In this document: in pieces, positions 1-6,215 of the stretch
Layout of the letters: every line of letters begins with the position of its first letter
How positions within the stretch are numbered: the first letter of the stretch is position 1
Source of the DNA: a virus
DNA: 52,106 nt
Virus record (IMG/VR): IMGVR_UViG_3300027741_003749
Location: 1 to 52,106 of that record
Reading direction: 5' to 3' (one strand)
Notes under the pieces: generated by a model
What the model was told of the DNA's origin: nothing
The model's input: the letters and a program-made list of their open reading frames with translations, nothing else
The model's database searches: none
Translations under genes and position numbers: made by a program

Positions 1-696
1 ATGACAGAGATTGTTGTTGAGAAAAAGCCGATTGTGATGAGTACGAGCAAGGCTGATGAGTTTTTTAAGAATTTCCCCAAGGATAAGGTAGTAGCGTATA
101 AGGACTATTGGGAAACTGTTCGACCCAAGACTGACGAAGATATTTTTCGTCGCTATCTCTTTAGTTTCATGAGCGTTCATACAACATGGAAATCCAATGT
201 TAATGGATATAATGCTATCAAAAATTTTAGCGATTGGATGGATAACAAAGAGACTCTGAGGGAGAAGATCAAGAATAGTGGTTGTGGACTCTATAATAAT
301 AGAACAAAATTTATTTGGGATTTTAAGGATCAATTTTGGGCTAACCCTAAAGACTTCTATTTTACAGCTAAAAAGGGTCATGTTAAAAAGAGAGATAGTA
401 TTGTAAATAAGATCAGCGGCTTAGGTTCTGCAAAAATTTCATTTTCTTTGGAACAAATTCATCCTAATGAATGTAGAGTATTCTGTGGAGATACTCATAT
501 GCTTGAATTGTATGGAATGAAAACTCTTACATATCAGAGTAAAACAGGACTGGCTTTGTATAAGAAAATGGAAAGACACTGGAGTATTAATTGCGGAAAA
601 CTTAATGTTCCATTGTATATTGCTAGATGTATTTTTTGGGACGCAAAACAGAATAAGACTGATTCTCGTTATTGGTCATACGTTTTTGAAGATTAA
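1..696 (+). CDS. HhH-GPD-like DNA glycosylase/lyase (putative)
   Basis: A 231-residue protein. Around residues 139-168 it has a helix-hairpin-helix-like GLGSAKISF followed by FCGDTHMLELYG. This arrangement recalls OGG-type base-excision glycosylases, where a lysine in the hairpin attacks the damaged nucleotide and an aspartate just before a histidine (D-x-H) assists. Seen: the Lys and the Asp-Thr-His at plausible spacing. Inferred: removal of oxidised or modified bases from phage or host DNA. The ATG is the first base of the window, so the upstream control region is not visible. Codons are richer in G and in CGT/CGC than in the small genes that follow, resembling the rII region. It could instead be a phage-specific relative with another DNA role. 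Confidence 0.5.
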   Translation: MTEIVVEKKPIVMSTSKADEFFKNFPKDKVVAYKDYWETVRPKTDEDIFRRYLFSFMSVHTTWKSNVNGYNAIKNFSDWMDNKETLREKIKNSGCGLYNNRTKFIWDFKDQFWANPKDFYFTAKKGHVKKRDSIVNKISGLGSAKISFSLEQIHPNECRVFCGDTHMLELYGMKTLTYQSKTGLALYKKMERHWSINCGKLNVPLYIARCIFWDAKQNKTDSRYWSYVFED

Positions 697-738
697 TTCT
701 AGTTTCTGGTGTATACAATAAGCAAAGAGGTATACGCT

Positions 739-1359
739 ATGAAAAAACAATGTATAAAATGTAACAAAAAACAAGATCCTGTTAATTTTCATAATCAGAA
801 AACATCAAAAGACGGAAAATCTCCTTATTGCAAATCTTGTCATAAAGAATACAATGTTCTAAGGAGACAAAAGAATAAAAAGAAAATTAAAAAACAACAA
901 CAAGAATATAGATCTAAATATAGAGAGCAATTAAACGAAAATAGAAAACAATGGGGACAAGATAATCCAGACAAAGTTGCTATAAATGCCAAAAAGTATA
1001 GAGAAAAATATCGAGAAAAAATTAACAAAAGACGACGGCAGAAACGTAAAGAAAATATTAATTTTAGACTAAGAACCATCATTAGTAATCGTATTAGGAT
1101 GGCTTTGTCTAGAGGCTCGAAAAATAGCACCTCTTATGACTTAACGGGTTGCTCTTGGGAACATCTTAAACTATATTTAGAGAGTCAGTTCACAGTTGGT
1201 ATGAGTTGGGATAATTTTGGAGAGTGGCATATAGACCATATCAAGCCATGTTGTAGTTTTGATTTAACTGATATAGAGCAACAAAAAATTTGTTTTCATT
1301 ATACAAATTTACAACCGTTATGGGCAATAGATAATCTAAAGAAATCTGGAAAACACTAA
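739..1359 (+). CDS. HNH endonuclease with N-terminal zinc ribbon
   Basis: A 206-residue free-standing HNH nuclease. Two CxxC pairs (CIKC near residue 4, CKSC near 31) form a treble-clef/zinc-ribbon at the N-terminus. A long Lys/Arg-rich helical middle follows (about 40-120), then the catalytic ββα-metal core with WHIDHIKP and TNLQPLWAIDN near the C-terminus. This architecture is common in phage homing-type nucleases that nick DNA and spread into rival genomes. The start is the ATG after an AGAGG Shine-Dalgarno; an upstream in-frame GTG at 709 would add ten residues but lacks a ribosome site. It does not sit inside a recognisable intron. Confidence 0.85.
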   Translation: MKKQCIKCNKKQDPVNFHNQKTSKDGKSPYCKSCHKEYNVLRRQKNKKKIKKQQQEYRSKYREQLNENRKQWGQDNPDKVAINAKKYREKYREKINKRRRQKRKENINFRLRTIISNRIRMALSRGSKNSTSYDLTGCSWEHLKLYLESQFTVGMSWDNFGEWHIDHIKPCCSFDLTDIEQQKICFHYTNLQPLWAIDNLKKSGKH

Positions 1360-1360
1360 G

Positions 1361-1489
1361 ATGAGCCAAAATGGTAAAGGTTCTAAAAGGCGAGCTAGTC
1401 TAGTTTCTCAAGATACTTGGGATAAAAATTACGAAAGAATTTTTAGAAAGAAAAAAGATGGGAAGCATAACAAATCTAAGCGAAAATAA
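1361..1489 (+). CDS. small basic phage protein (42 aa)
   Basis: A 42-residue, strongly basic peptide beginning MSQNGKGSKRRA, with WDKNYERIF in the middle and a Lys-rich tail. Short proteins with an N-terminal GKGSKRR patch followed by a W..N..RIF motif recur in large phages and are of unknown function. It begins two bases after the stop of the HNH gene and overlaps the next gene by 32 bases, typical of this genome's packing. The charge suggests nucleic-acid binding; this is inference. Confidence 0.6.
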   Translation: MSQNGKGSKRRASLVSQDTWDKNYERIFRKKKDGKHNKSKRK

Positions 1490-1736
1490 AACACTGTTCA
1501 TTCCGTGTTCTTGTAAAAGCGAAATTTTAGTGATCGAATATGATCATGAAATTCAATTGGCTGATTTAGCAATATTTGAACATTACACAAACTATAGCCA
1601 TAAGATGTCATTATGGCAGAGATTAAGGTATTGTTTTAAAGTTTTGTTTGAAAAAAAGCCATACGCTGATCAGATGGTGCTTGATAATAAACAGCTTAAA
1701 GATCTACAAAAATTCCTAAATGGACTTAACCTGTAA
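1458..1736 (+). CDS. hypothetical protein (92 aa)
   Basis: A 92-residue protein with an N-terminal PCSCKSEILVIEYD stretch, whose Cys-x-Cys could bind metal, and a C-terminal LRYCFKVLF..KPYADQMVLD segment. Small phage proteins with this RY...KPYAD pattern are known only as conserved hypotheticals. The start ATG lies within the end of the preceding 42-aa gene and is preceded by a purine-rich AAAGAAAAAAG. I do not recognise a function. Confidence 0.65.
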   Translation: MGSITNLSENKTLFIPCSCKSEILVIEYDHEIQLADLAIFEHYTNYSHKMSLWQRLRYCFKVLFEKKPYADQMVLDNKQLKDLQKFLNGLNL

Positions 1737-1781
1737 GGTGTATAGTATGGGGTTATCAAACTCATATCAAGGAGGCTAATC

Positions 1782-1997
1782 ATGGTTGTCAGAACAGCAA
1801 CAGAATACATGAACGATCAATTAGCTAACAGAGTTAAATCTCTTCAAAAGGCTTTAAATCAAGCTGAAAAAATAATGAATACTCTTGAGACAGAAAATCA
1901 AAGACTAAAAGACGTTCTTGCTAACCTAACGTCAGAAAATAATCAAGGTTATATTCTCAATAGTGAGACCTTTAATGAGCCAGTGCTTACAGTCTAA
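1782..1997 (+). CDS. coiled-coil protein (71 aa)
   Basis: A 71-residue mostly helical protein. Residues 12-52 form heptad-like repeats of Leu, Ala and Asn/Glu consistent with a short coiled coil, followed by a polar tail. The start is well supported by AAGGAGG seven bases upstream of the ATG. It overlaps the next gene by 23 bases. Function unknown; an oligomerising adaptor is the most that can be said. Confidence 0.65.
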   Translation: MVVRTATEYMNDQLANRVKSLQKALNQAEKIMNTLETENQRLKDVLANLTSENNQGYILNSETFNEPVLTV

Positions 1998-2256
1998 GAA
2001 TAAGAACAAAAGAATAATAACACAAATTGCGGAATACGAATATTTGGTTGAGGGAGAAAGCGATTGGGCTAAATTTGGTTGTCAATCAGATATTTCAGTG
2101 ATAACTTCTGCTAACTTAGATGGCGGGCCGTTCTTATTGGTTGGAGATTCTTTCTTAGGCAAAGGAAGAATATCCTCAATACAAAATATTGACAGTGGGC
2201 GTGATGGGTATATAATAATTAAGGTTACTCTATACTCTCCAAAGGAAAAATCATGA
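1975..2256 (+). CDS. hypothetical protein (93 aa)
   Basis: About 93 residues, read from the ATG at 1975; an upstream in-frame GTG at 1963 is possible. The central part alternates charged and hydrophobic residues (EYEYLVEGESDW) and looks beta-rich. There is no recognised motif. The 3' part carries a strong sigma70-like promoter (2189-2216) reading into the next genes, so the coding sequence doubles as a regulatory region. Confidence 0.55.
   Translation: MSQCLQSKNKNKRIITQIAEYEYLVEGESDWAKFGCQSDISVITSANLDGGPFLLVGDSFLGKGRISSIQNIDSGRDGYIIIKVTLYSPKEKS
2189..2216 (+). promoter_or_regulatory. sigma70-like promoter inside a coding region
   Basis: TTGACA at 2189-2194, a 16-base spacer and TATAAT at 2211-2216. 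Both hexamers match the bacterial consensus. It points at the 41-aa peptide, the PspC-like gene and the metallophosphoesterase. Host RNA polymerase would probably use it early in infection. Confidence 0.65.
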
Positions 2257-2378
2257 TACACGAACTAATTCCTGTTATCGGCTACCACCAAGCAATGTTA
2301 ATGTCTGGTTATTCAGACTATCAGATTCAACAAATTATTAAGGGGTCTACCTATGAATCAATTTCACAAAAGCAATAA
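2253..2378 (+). CDS. small hypothetical protein (41 aa)
   Basis: A 41-residue reading frame starting MIHELIPVIG. The ATG overlaps the TGA of the previous gene (ATGA) and follows AAAGGAAAAATC, a usable ribosome site. It overlaps the PspC-like gene by 26 bases. The helical GYSDYQIQQII stretch looks like a small DNA- or protein-binding helix pair, but no family is recognised. Support is from signals and packing only. Confidence 0.45.
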   Translation: MIHELIPVIGYHQAMLMSGYSDYQIQQIIKGSTYESISQKQ

Positions 2379-2538
2379 GAATAGAGTTTTCTTTGGTGTT
2401 TGTGGAGGACTTGCTGAAAGTCTAGGGTTAGATGTTTCTGTAGTAAGACTAGGCTTTGTTGCTGGTGCAATTTTTACTGGTAGTATTCTTTTCTGGGCAT
2501 ATTTGCTCATGGCACTGGTTCTTCCAACAGAGGATTAA
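2353..2538 (+). CDS. PspC-domain membrane peptide
   Basis: A 61-residue protein consisting of one PspC domain: a positively charged N-terminus, FFGVCGGLAESLGLD, then a hydrophobic segment (about residues 30-57) that spans or enters the inner membrane. In bacteria PspC senses and counters membrane stress together with PspA/PspB. Here the domain stands alone. AAGGGG upstream supports the ATG. Inferred role: protecting or modifying the host membrane during infection. It shares a transcript with the metallophosphoesterase downstream, five bases away. Confidence 0.8.
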   Translation: MNQFHKSNKNRVFFGVCGGLAESLGLDVSVVRLGFVAGAIFTGSILFWAYLLMALVLPTED

Positions 2539-2542
2539 TACA

Positions 2543-3160
2543 ATGGATAAGATAGTTGGTCAGAAAGTATTTTTTACTGCTGATCTTCACCTTGGACATA
2601 GGAATATTATAGGATATTGTAATCGTCCTTTTTCTACTGGTGGAGAAATGGATGCAAAAATTATTTCTTCTATAAACGAAACGGTTGGACAAAACGATAT
2701 TCTTTATATTATAGGAGATTTCTGCCATAAAGGCGGAACTGCTCTATCTTATAGAGAAAGAATAGCCTGCCAGAATGTTCACATTATTCTTGGCAATCAT
2801 GATGAACCAACTAAATTTACTAGTGGATTCTCTAGTGTCTCTGATCAGAAAATGATTCTGTATATTAATCAAAAAATATTCATGTGTCATTATCCTATGA
2901 GAAGTTGGTCTGGTAGCTATAGGAAAAGCTGGATGCTTTATGGTCATGTTCATGGCAGACTTCATCGTGAGGACGTTGCTTCTGGAACGCTCACGCTTGA
3001 TGTAGGCGTGGACAATAAAAGAGATGGGGTGGAGTTTGGTACTCCTTGGAGTTTTAAAGACGTTCAACAACAATTTCTGGCGAGAACGAAAAAAATTTCA
3101 AGGTCGCCCATTGACATTGACGATACAATGCTGTATAATCGAAGGAACAACGCAAGGTAA
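2543..3160 (+). CDS. calcineurin-like metallophosphoesterase
   Basis: A 205-residue enzyme with all signature blocks of the calcineurin-like phosphoesterase fold: DLHLGH near residue 13, GDFCHK near 57, GNHDE near 85, CHYP near 115, and YGHVHGR near 133. These residues bind two metal ions that hydrolyse a phosphomono- or diester. Phage relatives include 2',3'-cyclic phosphatases and small YfcE-like enzymes; the substrate cannot be told. The ATG at 2543 follows GAGG and is preferred over an in-frame codon 87 bases upstream that would overlap the PspC gene. A perfect sigma70 promoter lies within its last 50 bases. Confidence 0.85.
   Translation: MDKIVGQKVFFTADLHLGHRNIIGYCNRPFSTGGEMDAKIISSINETVGQNDILYIIGDFCHKGGTALSYRERIACQNVHIILGNHDEPTKFTSGFSSVSDQKMILYINQKIFMCHYPMRSWSGSYRKSWMLYGHVHGRLHREDVASGTLTLDVGVDNKRDGVEFGTPWSFKDVQQQFLARTKKISRSPIDIDDTMLYNRRNNAR
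3111..3139 (+). promoter_or_regulatory. perfect-consensus sigma70 promoter
   Basis: TTGACA at 3111-3116, a 17-base spacer and TATAAT at 3134-3139: exact match to the housekeeping sigma consensus with optimal spacing. It lies in the 3' end of the metallophosphoesterase gene and reads into the gene at 3221. Predicted transcription would start near 3146, just before a hairpin. Confidence 0.8.
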
Positions 3161-3185
3161 GATCAGTCATGCGACTGAGCCTTGC
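3152..3185 (+). promoter_or_regulatory. 5'-UTR hairpin
   Basis: GCAAGG (3152-3157) pairs with CCTTGC (3180-3185), and inside it CAGTC (3164-3168) pairs with GACTG (3173-3177) around a four-base loop. It would sit at the very 5' end of the mRNA from the promoter at 3111, a position suited to mRNA stabilisation or to protein binding. The ribosome site of the next gene (TTGGAGG) is 20 bases beyond it and stays free. Confidence 0.55.
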
Positions 3186-3220
3186 TTGTAAGATTGGTTA
3201 ATAATTTGGAGGATTTTATT

Positions 3221-3505
3221 ATGGCTGAAGTTACTACTACTGAGAAGCAGAGTCGTGTTCGTTGCAGTGATGACCAGTTCCTTGAGGCAGTTTTTTCCAG
3301 CAAGACCTATGCTGAGATTGCGTCAAAGACGGGTCAGAAGATTGCTAGTACGATGGCTCGTTATGCTCGTACCAAGTCTGCTCTGGTTAAGAAGGGTATC
3401 GAACTGCCCGCAATGGAGCGAGCAAAGCCGGTAAAGACTGTGGATAATGTTGAGGCTATGGCTGAGACTGTTCGCCGTCTAAAGGCTGCTCATTCTAACG
3501 GTTGA
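3221..3505 (+). CDS. putative small DNA-binding protein (94 aa)
   Basis: A 94-residue basic protein. Residues about 15-50 (DQFLEAVFSSKTYAEIA then STMARYARTKSALVKKG) look like a helix-turn-helix followed by a basic recognition helix, similar in layout to small phage regulators; this is inference from pattern only. TTGGAGG nine bases before the ATG and the perfect upstream promoter imply strong early expression. Codon use is G-rich like the rII genes. No specific family recognised. Confidence 0.7.
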   Translation: MAEVTTTEKQSRVRCSDDQFLEAVFSSKTYAEIASKTGQKIASTMARYARTKSALVKKGIELPAMERAKPVKTVDNVEAMAETVRRLKAAHSNG

Positions 3506-3521
3506 TTTTAAAAACCAAATG

Positions 3522-3603
3522 CTTCCAACTACATCCCTCATAAATATTGGTAGAGACACATAGACAAACATCTAACCAATCGTTATGATATGTAGTTCGG
3601 AAG
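3522..3603 (+). ncRNA. structured leader upstream of the tRNA
   Basis: Two nested helices. CTTCC-AACTACAT (3522-3534) pairs with ATGTAGTT-c-GGAAG (3590-3603, one bulged C), and inside it ATTGGT-AGA pairs with TCT-a-ACCAAT. The region has no convincing reading frame and ends seven bases before the tRNA. It could be a processing signal, the end of the upstream transcript or an independent structured RNA; there is no U-tract. Confidence 0.45.
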
Positions 3604-3609
3604 TGTTAT

Positions 3610-3892
3610 GGGAGCATAGCCCAATTAGGCAGAGGCAATGGACTTTTTTCGTTAAATTGAGTGCTTAAAGAGAAATCTTTAAAGTAGAACTTGTCAAAGT
3701 CGGTGAAGGCTTAACTGCTAATACCGAGCCAAGCTTAATAGAAATATTATGAAGGTGTAGAGACTTGACGGCAGGAACCTAATGTTGTGTAACTATGGTT
3801 AAGGTAAAGTCCAGACTACAAACAGAAATGGTAACGAAAGTTATAGTAGTACGAAAATCCATACAGTGAGGGTTCGATCCCCTCTGCTCCTA
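3610..3892 (+). tRNA. tRNA split by a group I intron; predicted anticodon UAA (Leu)
   Basis: The exons are 3610-3645 and 3854-3892. The acceptor stem is GGGAGCA (3610-3616) with TGCTCCT (3885-3891) and discriminator A3892. The D-arm begins GCC and closes with GGC. The anticodon stem is ATGGA (3638-3642) with TCCAT (3858-3862). The T-arm is GAGGG-TTCGATC-CCCTC (3868-3884). Joining after CTT gives loop CTTAAAA, i.e. anticodon UAA. CCA is not encoded. The variable region is only about five bases, unlike bacterial tRNA-Leu, which normally has a long variable arm; short-armed forms may exist in phages. The last three bases overlap the stop codon of the HNH gene on the other strand. Confidence 0.75.
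3646..3853 (+). ncRNA. group I self-splicing intron (IC3-like) in the tRNA anticodon loop
   Basis: A 208-nt intron with conserved group I core elements. The Q-like segment is ACCGAGCCAAGC (3723-3734). The R-like segment GTGTAGAGACTTGACGG contains AGACT (3761-3765), which can pair with AGTCC of the S-like GGTAAAGTCC (3808-3812) to form P7. The intron ends in G (3853). The 5' exon ACUU pairs with internal-guide GAGU, leaving the diagnostic U·G at the splice site. Layout and sequence closely follow the cyanobacterial tRNA-Leu(UAA) intron, also inserted between anticodon positions 34 and 35. No reading frame is inside. It should splice through two guanosine-initiated transesterifications. Confidence 0.85.
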
Positions 3893-4345
3893 CTTATTTT
3901 TCCCACGATAATTATCAGTTAAAGCATGACAGTTTGGACAAAGTAAAATTAGATTAATTAACTCGTTATTATAATGATCTCCGTCAATATGATGGAGTTC
4001 TAAAGGTATAGAGTAATTTAACCATTTGGTTTGTTTGCATTTAGAACACTTGTGTTCAAAAACATTCTCAGACAATAATCTTTTCTTTAGCCTAAAACTC
4101 TGAACAACAGAATTCTTAGTGAGATAAAAATGGACAGATTTTTTAGGGCCAGTAATTTTTCCTTTATTCCAAGACTGACCCCCGAAATGAGAAGTATCAA
4201 TACTATATTTAGCTATTCTTCTTTTAACTGTTTGATAATTACCTCCAGCCGGAACAATACCAAGCTTATCCAATACTTGCCTAATTGAACGAGAATTTTT
4301 AACAGCATTTTTTAAATTATCGACTGAATATTTATGTCTTTCCAT
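3890..4345 (-). CDS. HNH endonuclease abutting the intron-bearing tRNA
   Basis: A 151-residue HNH nuclease read on the minus strand. The N-terminal half (SVDNLKNAVKNSRSIRQVLDKLG) looks like a helix-turn-helix DNA-reading module. The C-terminal catalytic part has CSKCKQ, LELHHIDGDHYNN and LLCPNCHALT, giving two zinc-binding CxxC pairs and the HH...N core. The minus-strand start is preceded by AGGAG. Its stop codon (3890-3892) lies in the last three bases of the tRNA. It is outside the intron, so it may drive mobility of the intron-tRNA locus in trans or be an independent homing gene targeting the tRNA. Confidence 0.85.
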   Translation of the reverse strand: MERHKYSVDNLKNAVKNSRSIRQVLDKLGIVPAGGNYQTVKRRIAKYSIDTSHFGGQSWNKGKITGPKKSVHFYLTKNSVVQSFRLKKRLLSENVFEHKCSKCKQTKWLNYSIPLELHHIDGDHYNNELINLILLCPNCHALTDNYRGKNK

Positions 4346-4347
4346 AG

Positions 4348-4376
4348 TTGACTCCTTACTAGGTATAGGCTATAAT
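4348..4376 (+). promoter_or_regulatory. sigma70-like promoter
   Basis: TTGACT (4348-4353), a 17-base spacer and TATAAT (4371-4376). It lies immediately upstream of, and divergent from, the HNH gene start and reads into the small-gene run that begins at 4414. Confidence 0.7.
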
Positions 4377-4413
4377 AGTAGTACACCAAAGCGTTTGCAG
4401 GATATAAAATCTT

Positions 4414-4644
4414 ATGACATTCGACCACTGGATAAATGAAGTTGAAGGATATAGCGTCAGACACGAAAGAGCTATGAGCGACATAAGAAATTGTGTTGCA
4501 AAAGGAGAAACTACCGATATAATCAAATGGTTGATGGCGGCGTATGCTATGGGCCATGAACAAGGTTATGATACTGGATATCATGACGCTAATGAAGAAT
4601 GTCAAGAAAAGTTTGATGAATATCGAATGGGAGATGACTTTTAA
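4414..4644 (+). CDS. hypothetical protein (76 aa)
   Basis: A 76-residue acidic, helical protein. The middle segment KWLMAAYAMGHEQGYDTGYHDA carries an alternating G-Y pattern seen in several small phage hypotheticals; no function is known to me. First gene after the promoter at 4348-4376. GGA thirteen bases upstream is a weak ribosome site. Confidence 0.6.
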   Translation: MTFDHWINEVEGYSVRHERAMSDIRNCVAKGETTDIIKWLMAAYAMGHEQGYDTGYHDANEECQEKFDEYRMGDDF

Positions 4645-4646
4645 TT

Positions 4647-4859
4647 ATGAAAATTCACAATAGAACACACATCACAATGACTCCTGACGATGTTAGAAAA
4701 GCTATTGAGAGATATATTGATGATGAGATTATTAATGCTGAAAATGGTTGTGATATTAAGTTTATTGTACATGATATTTATCAGAAAGATAGTTTGACCG
4801 GATATTATAAGTCAGAATTTGTTGGTGCTGAAGTTGTGGTGCGTCCTAATGAAAGCTGA
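4647..4859 (+). CDS. hypothetical protein (70 aa)
   Basis: A 70-residue mixed alpha/beta small protein, with a likely helix around residues 10-30 (MTPDDVRKAIERYIDDEI) followed by two strands ending in GAEVVVRP. It starts two bases after the preceding stop and overlaps the next gene by eleven bases. No family recognised. Confidence 0.6.
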   Translation: MKIHNRTHITMTPDDVRKAIERYIDDEIINAENGCDIKFIVHDIYQKDSLTGYYKSEFVGAEVVVRPNES

Positions 4860-5082
4860 ATTTTTAATGGGCAAGGCATCTAAAGATAGCCCATATATTC
4901 CCAAAAGGGGAGAAACTATTCAGTATGATAGGCTAGGTGATGGAACTTGGTTAACCATTCATGTTGGTGATGGTAAAACCCAGGTTAAAGATTTACCAGC
5001 AATAGCTGACTATGATATTCATGAAAGAGTCAGAATCTTGGAAGAAAAGATAGCAAAGCTAGAAAATGATAGAAGAGTATGA
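4849..5082 (+). CDS. hypothetical protein with a fibre-type GDGKT motif
   Basis: About 77 residues from the ATG at 4849; an alternative start is the ATG at 4867. The centre reads GDGTWLTIHVGDGKTQVKD followed by LP. The pattern [hydrophobic]GDG-x-T-x(3-5)-DLP is widespread in short repeats of phage fibre and appendage proteins. The C-terminus is a charged helix (RVRILEEKIAKLE) that could trimerise. Seen: the motif and the heptads. Inferred: a small structural or accessory protein. Its place in an early-type gene run is a little odd for a fibre piece. Confidence 0.6.
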   Translation: MKAEFLMGKASKDSPYIPKRGETIQYDRLGDGTWLTIHVGDGKTQVKDLPAIADYDIHERVRILEEKIAKLENDRRV

Positions 5083-5362
5083 AAACTGGGAAGATAGTAT
5101 AAGAAGGACTTTTATAGAACTGGCAAATTATATGAATAAACATTCTGATCCTCTTGAAAGTATTATTGATTTTGCATGGAGTGCTGGTGCTGATCTTTTC
5201 TTTGTGCAAAATGCAAAGGACGAACTTAAAAAACTAAGAGAAAAGAATAAAGAGTGGGCAGCAGAAGTTTATAGGGCTAATGAATTTGCTGTTCAGCAAA
5301 CTAATGAGTATCTAAAAATATCTCAACAGATGCAAGAATTAAAAAATTCCCTTGAGTCTTAA
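5066..5362 (+). CDS. hypothetical coiled-coil protein (98 aa)
   Basis: A 98-residue acidic protein with long helical stretches. Residues 45-98 are Lys/Glu/Gln-rich with heptad-like spacing, so a coiled coil is likely. It overlaps the previous gene by 17 bases. No conserved motif recognised. Confidence 0.55.
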   Translation: MIEEYENWEDSIRRTFIELANYMNKHSDPLESIIDFAWSAGADLFFVQNAKDELKKLREKNKEWAAEVYRANEFAVQQTNEYLKISQQMQELKNSLES

Positions 5363-5373
5363 TAGGAAAAATC

Positions 5374-5691
5374 ATGAGTAATAGTTTGTGTAATGGTAGG
5401 ATTAAGAATAATAATCCTAAATCCCCCATAGAATATTTCTTGTTGGTTACTGTACGAGAGTTCAGCGACTATGAGGGTGGATCTTATATAGATGAGATTA
5501 AAAGTGCTGAACACTTTCTAGATTCAGAAGAAGAGGGTTTGGATGATCCTTATTACCAGATCTATGGAGAAAGATATTCCCATGATCCTGAATATAAAGC
5601 TATTTTTCTTGGAGAATTTTACACTCTAGACAAGGCCAAAGAATTTCTCTACAATCTTACTGGCGAAGTTCCAGACATTATCTCTTACTGA
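5374..5691 (+). CDS. hypothetical protein (105 aa)
   Basis: A 105-residue acidic protein rich in Tyr, Asp and Glu. AGGAAAAATC precedes the ATG. A central alternating pattern (YFLLVTVREFSDYEG and later FLGEFYTLDKAKEFL) suggests a small alpha/beta fold. Function unknown. It sits one base before the kinase-fold gene, so the two are probably co-translated. Confidence 0.6.
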   Translation: MSNSLCNGRIKNNNPKSPIEYFLLVTVREFSDYEGGSYIDEIKSAEHFLDSEEEGLDDPYYQIYGERYSHDPEYKAIFLGEFYTLDKAKEFLYNLTGEVPDIISY

Positions 5692-5692
5692 T

Positions 5693-6214
5693 ATGATTAA
5701 TACTAAATATAAAATTGATCTATATTCAGACTTTAATCAAGGTGGATATTGTGCTTTGTATAGCATAAATGATCATTCCAATAAAGCTTTCAAAGAATTT
5801 ATCTCTAAAAGTAGAGCAGAATACGCCAGAAAGATTCAAATCAAATTAAGCAGATATAGTCTTGCACCAAAAGTTTTTTCTAAACTCTGTAAATTGAAAT
5901 ATGAAACATTATTTCCTACCCAAAAAAGCGGTTGGGGATATATTACAGAAAAAGCATTACCGGCTAATCATACAAAAAACACTATGATATTGTTGCAAGA
6001 TTTGGTGGAAAAGATAGAAATTAAAACCAAATTAAAATTTTGGGATTGTCATTGGCATAATATAGGATTTGTCAAAAGGGGGAAATATAAAAAATTAGTA
6101 TGTATTGATACTGGCGAAGAAAGTTTCTCTGGCTATAGTAATGCTTGGGGAAATCCAGATCCCGGCCCAAAATGTTCTTATTGTAACACTTATGATTGTA
6201 AATGCGAGAAATAA
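5693..6214 (+). CDS. kinase-fold protein (aminoglycoside/Ser-Thr kinase-like), putative
   Basis: A 173-residue protein. The segment DCHWHNIGF followed by LVCIDTGEES resembles the catalytic loop (D-x-H-x(2)-N) and metal-binding aspartate of the protein-kinase/aminoglycoside-phosphotransferase superfamily. The protein is short and no clear glycine-rich loop or beta-3 lysine is obvious, so it may be a minimal kinase or a pseudokinase. The C-terminus has CSYCNTYDCKCEK, a cluster of four cysteines that probably binds zinc. Comparable small kinase-like proteins occur in large phages. Substrate unknown. Confidence 0.5.
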   Translation: MINTKYKIDLYSDFNQGGYCALYSINDHSNKAFKEFISKSRAEYARKIQIKLSRYSLAPKVFSKLCKLKYETLFPTQKSGWGYITEKALPANHTKNTMILLQDLVEKIEIKTKLKFWDCHWHNIGFVKRGKYKKLVCIDTGEESFSGYSNAWGNPDPGPKCSYCNTYDCKCEK

Positions 6215-6215
6215 A

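Noticed and set aside
3646-3853. Group II intron or an intron-encoded protein
   Set aside because: No domain V-like hairpin or reading frame; core segments match group I.
3638-3862. Lysine anticodon UUU for the split tRNA, because the 5' exon ends in a T-run
   Set aside because: The 3' splice site after the terminal G leaves AAAA before the stem, so a UUU anticodon would give a loop of more than seven bases; the ACUU/GAGU pairing puts the 5' site after CTT.
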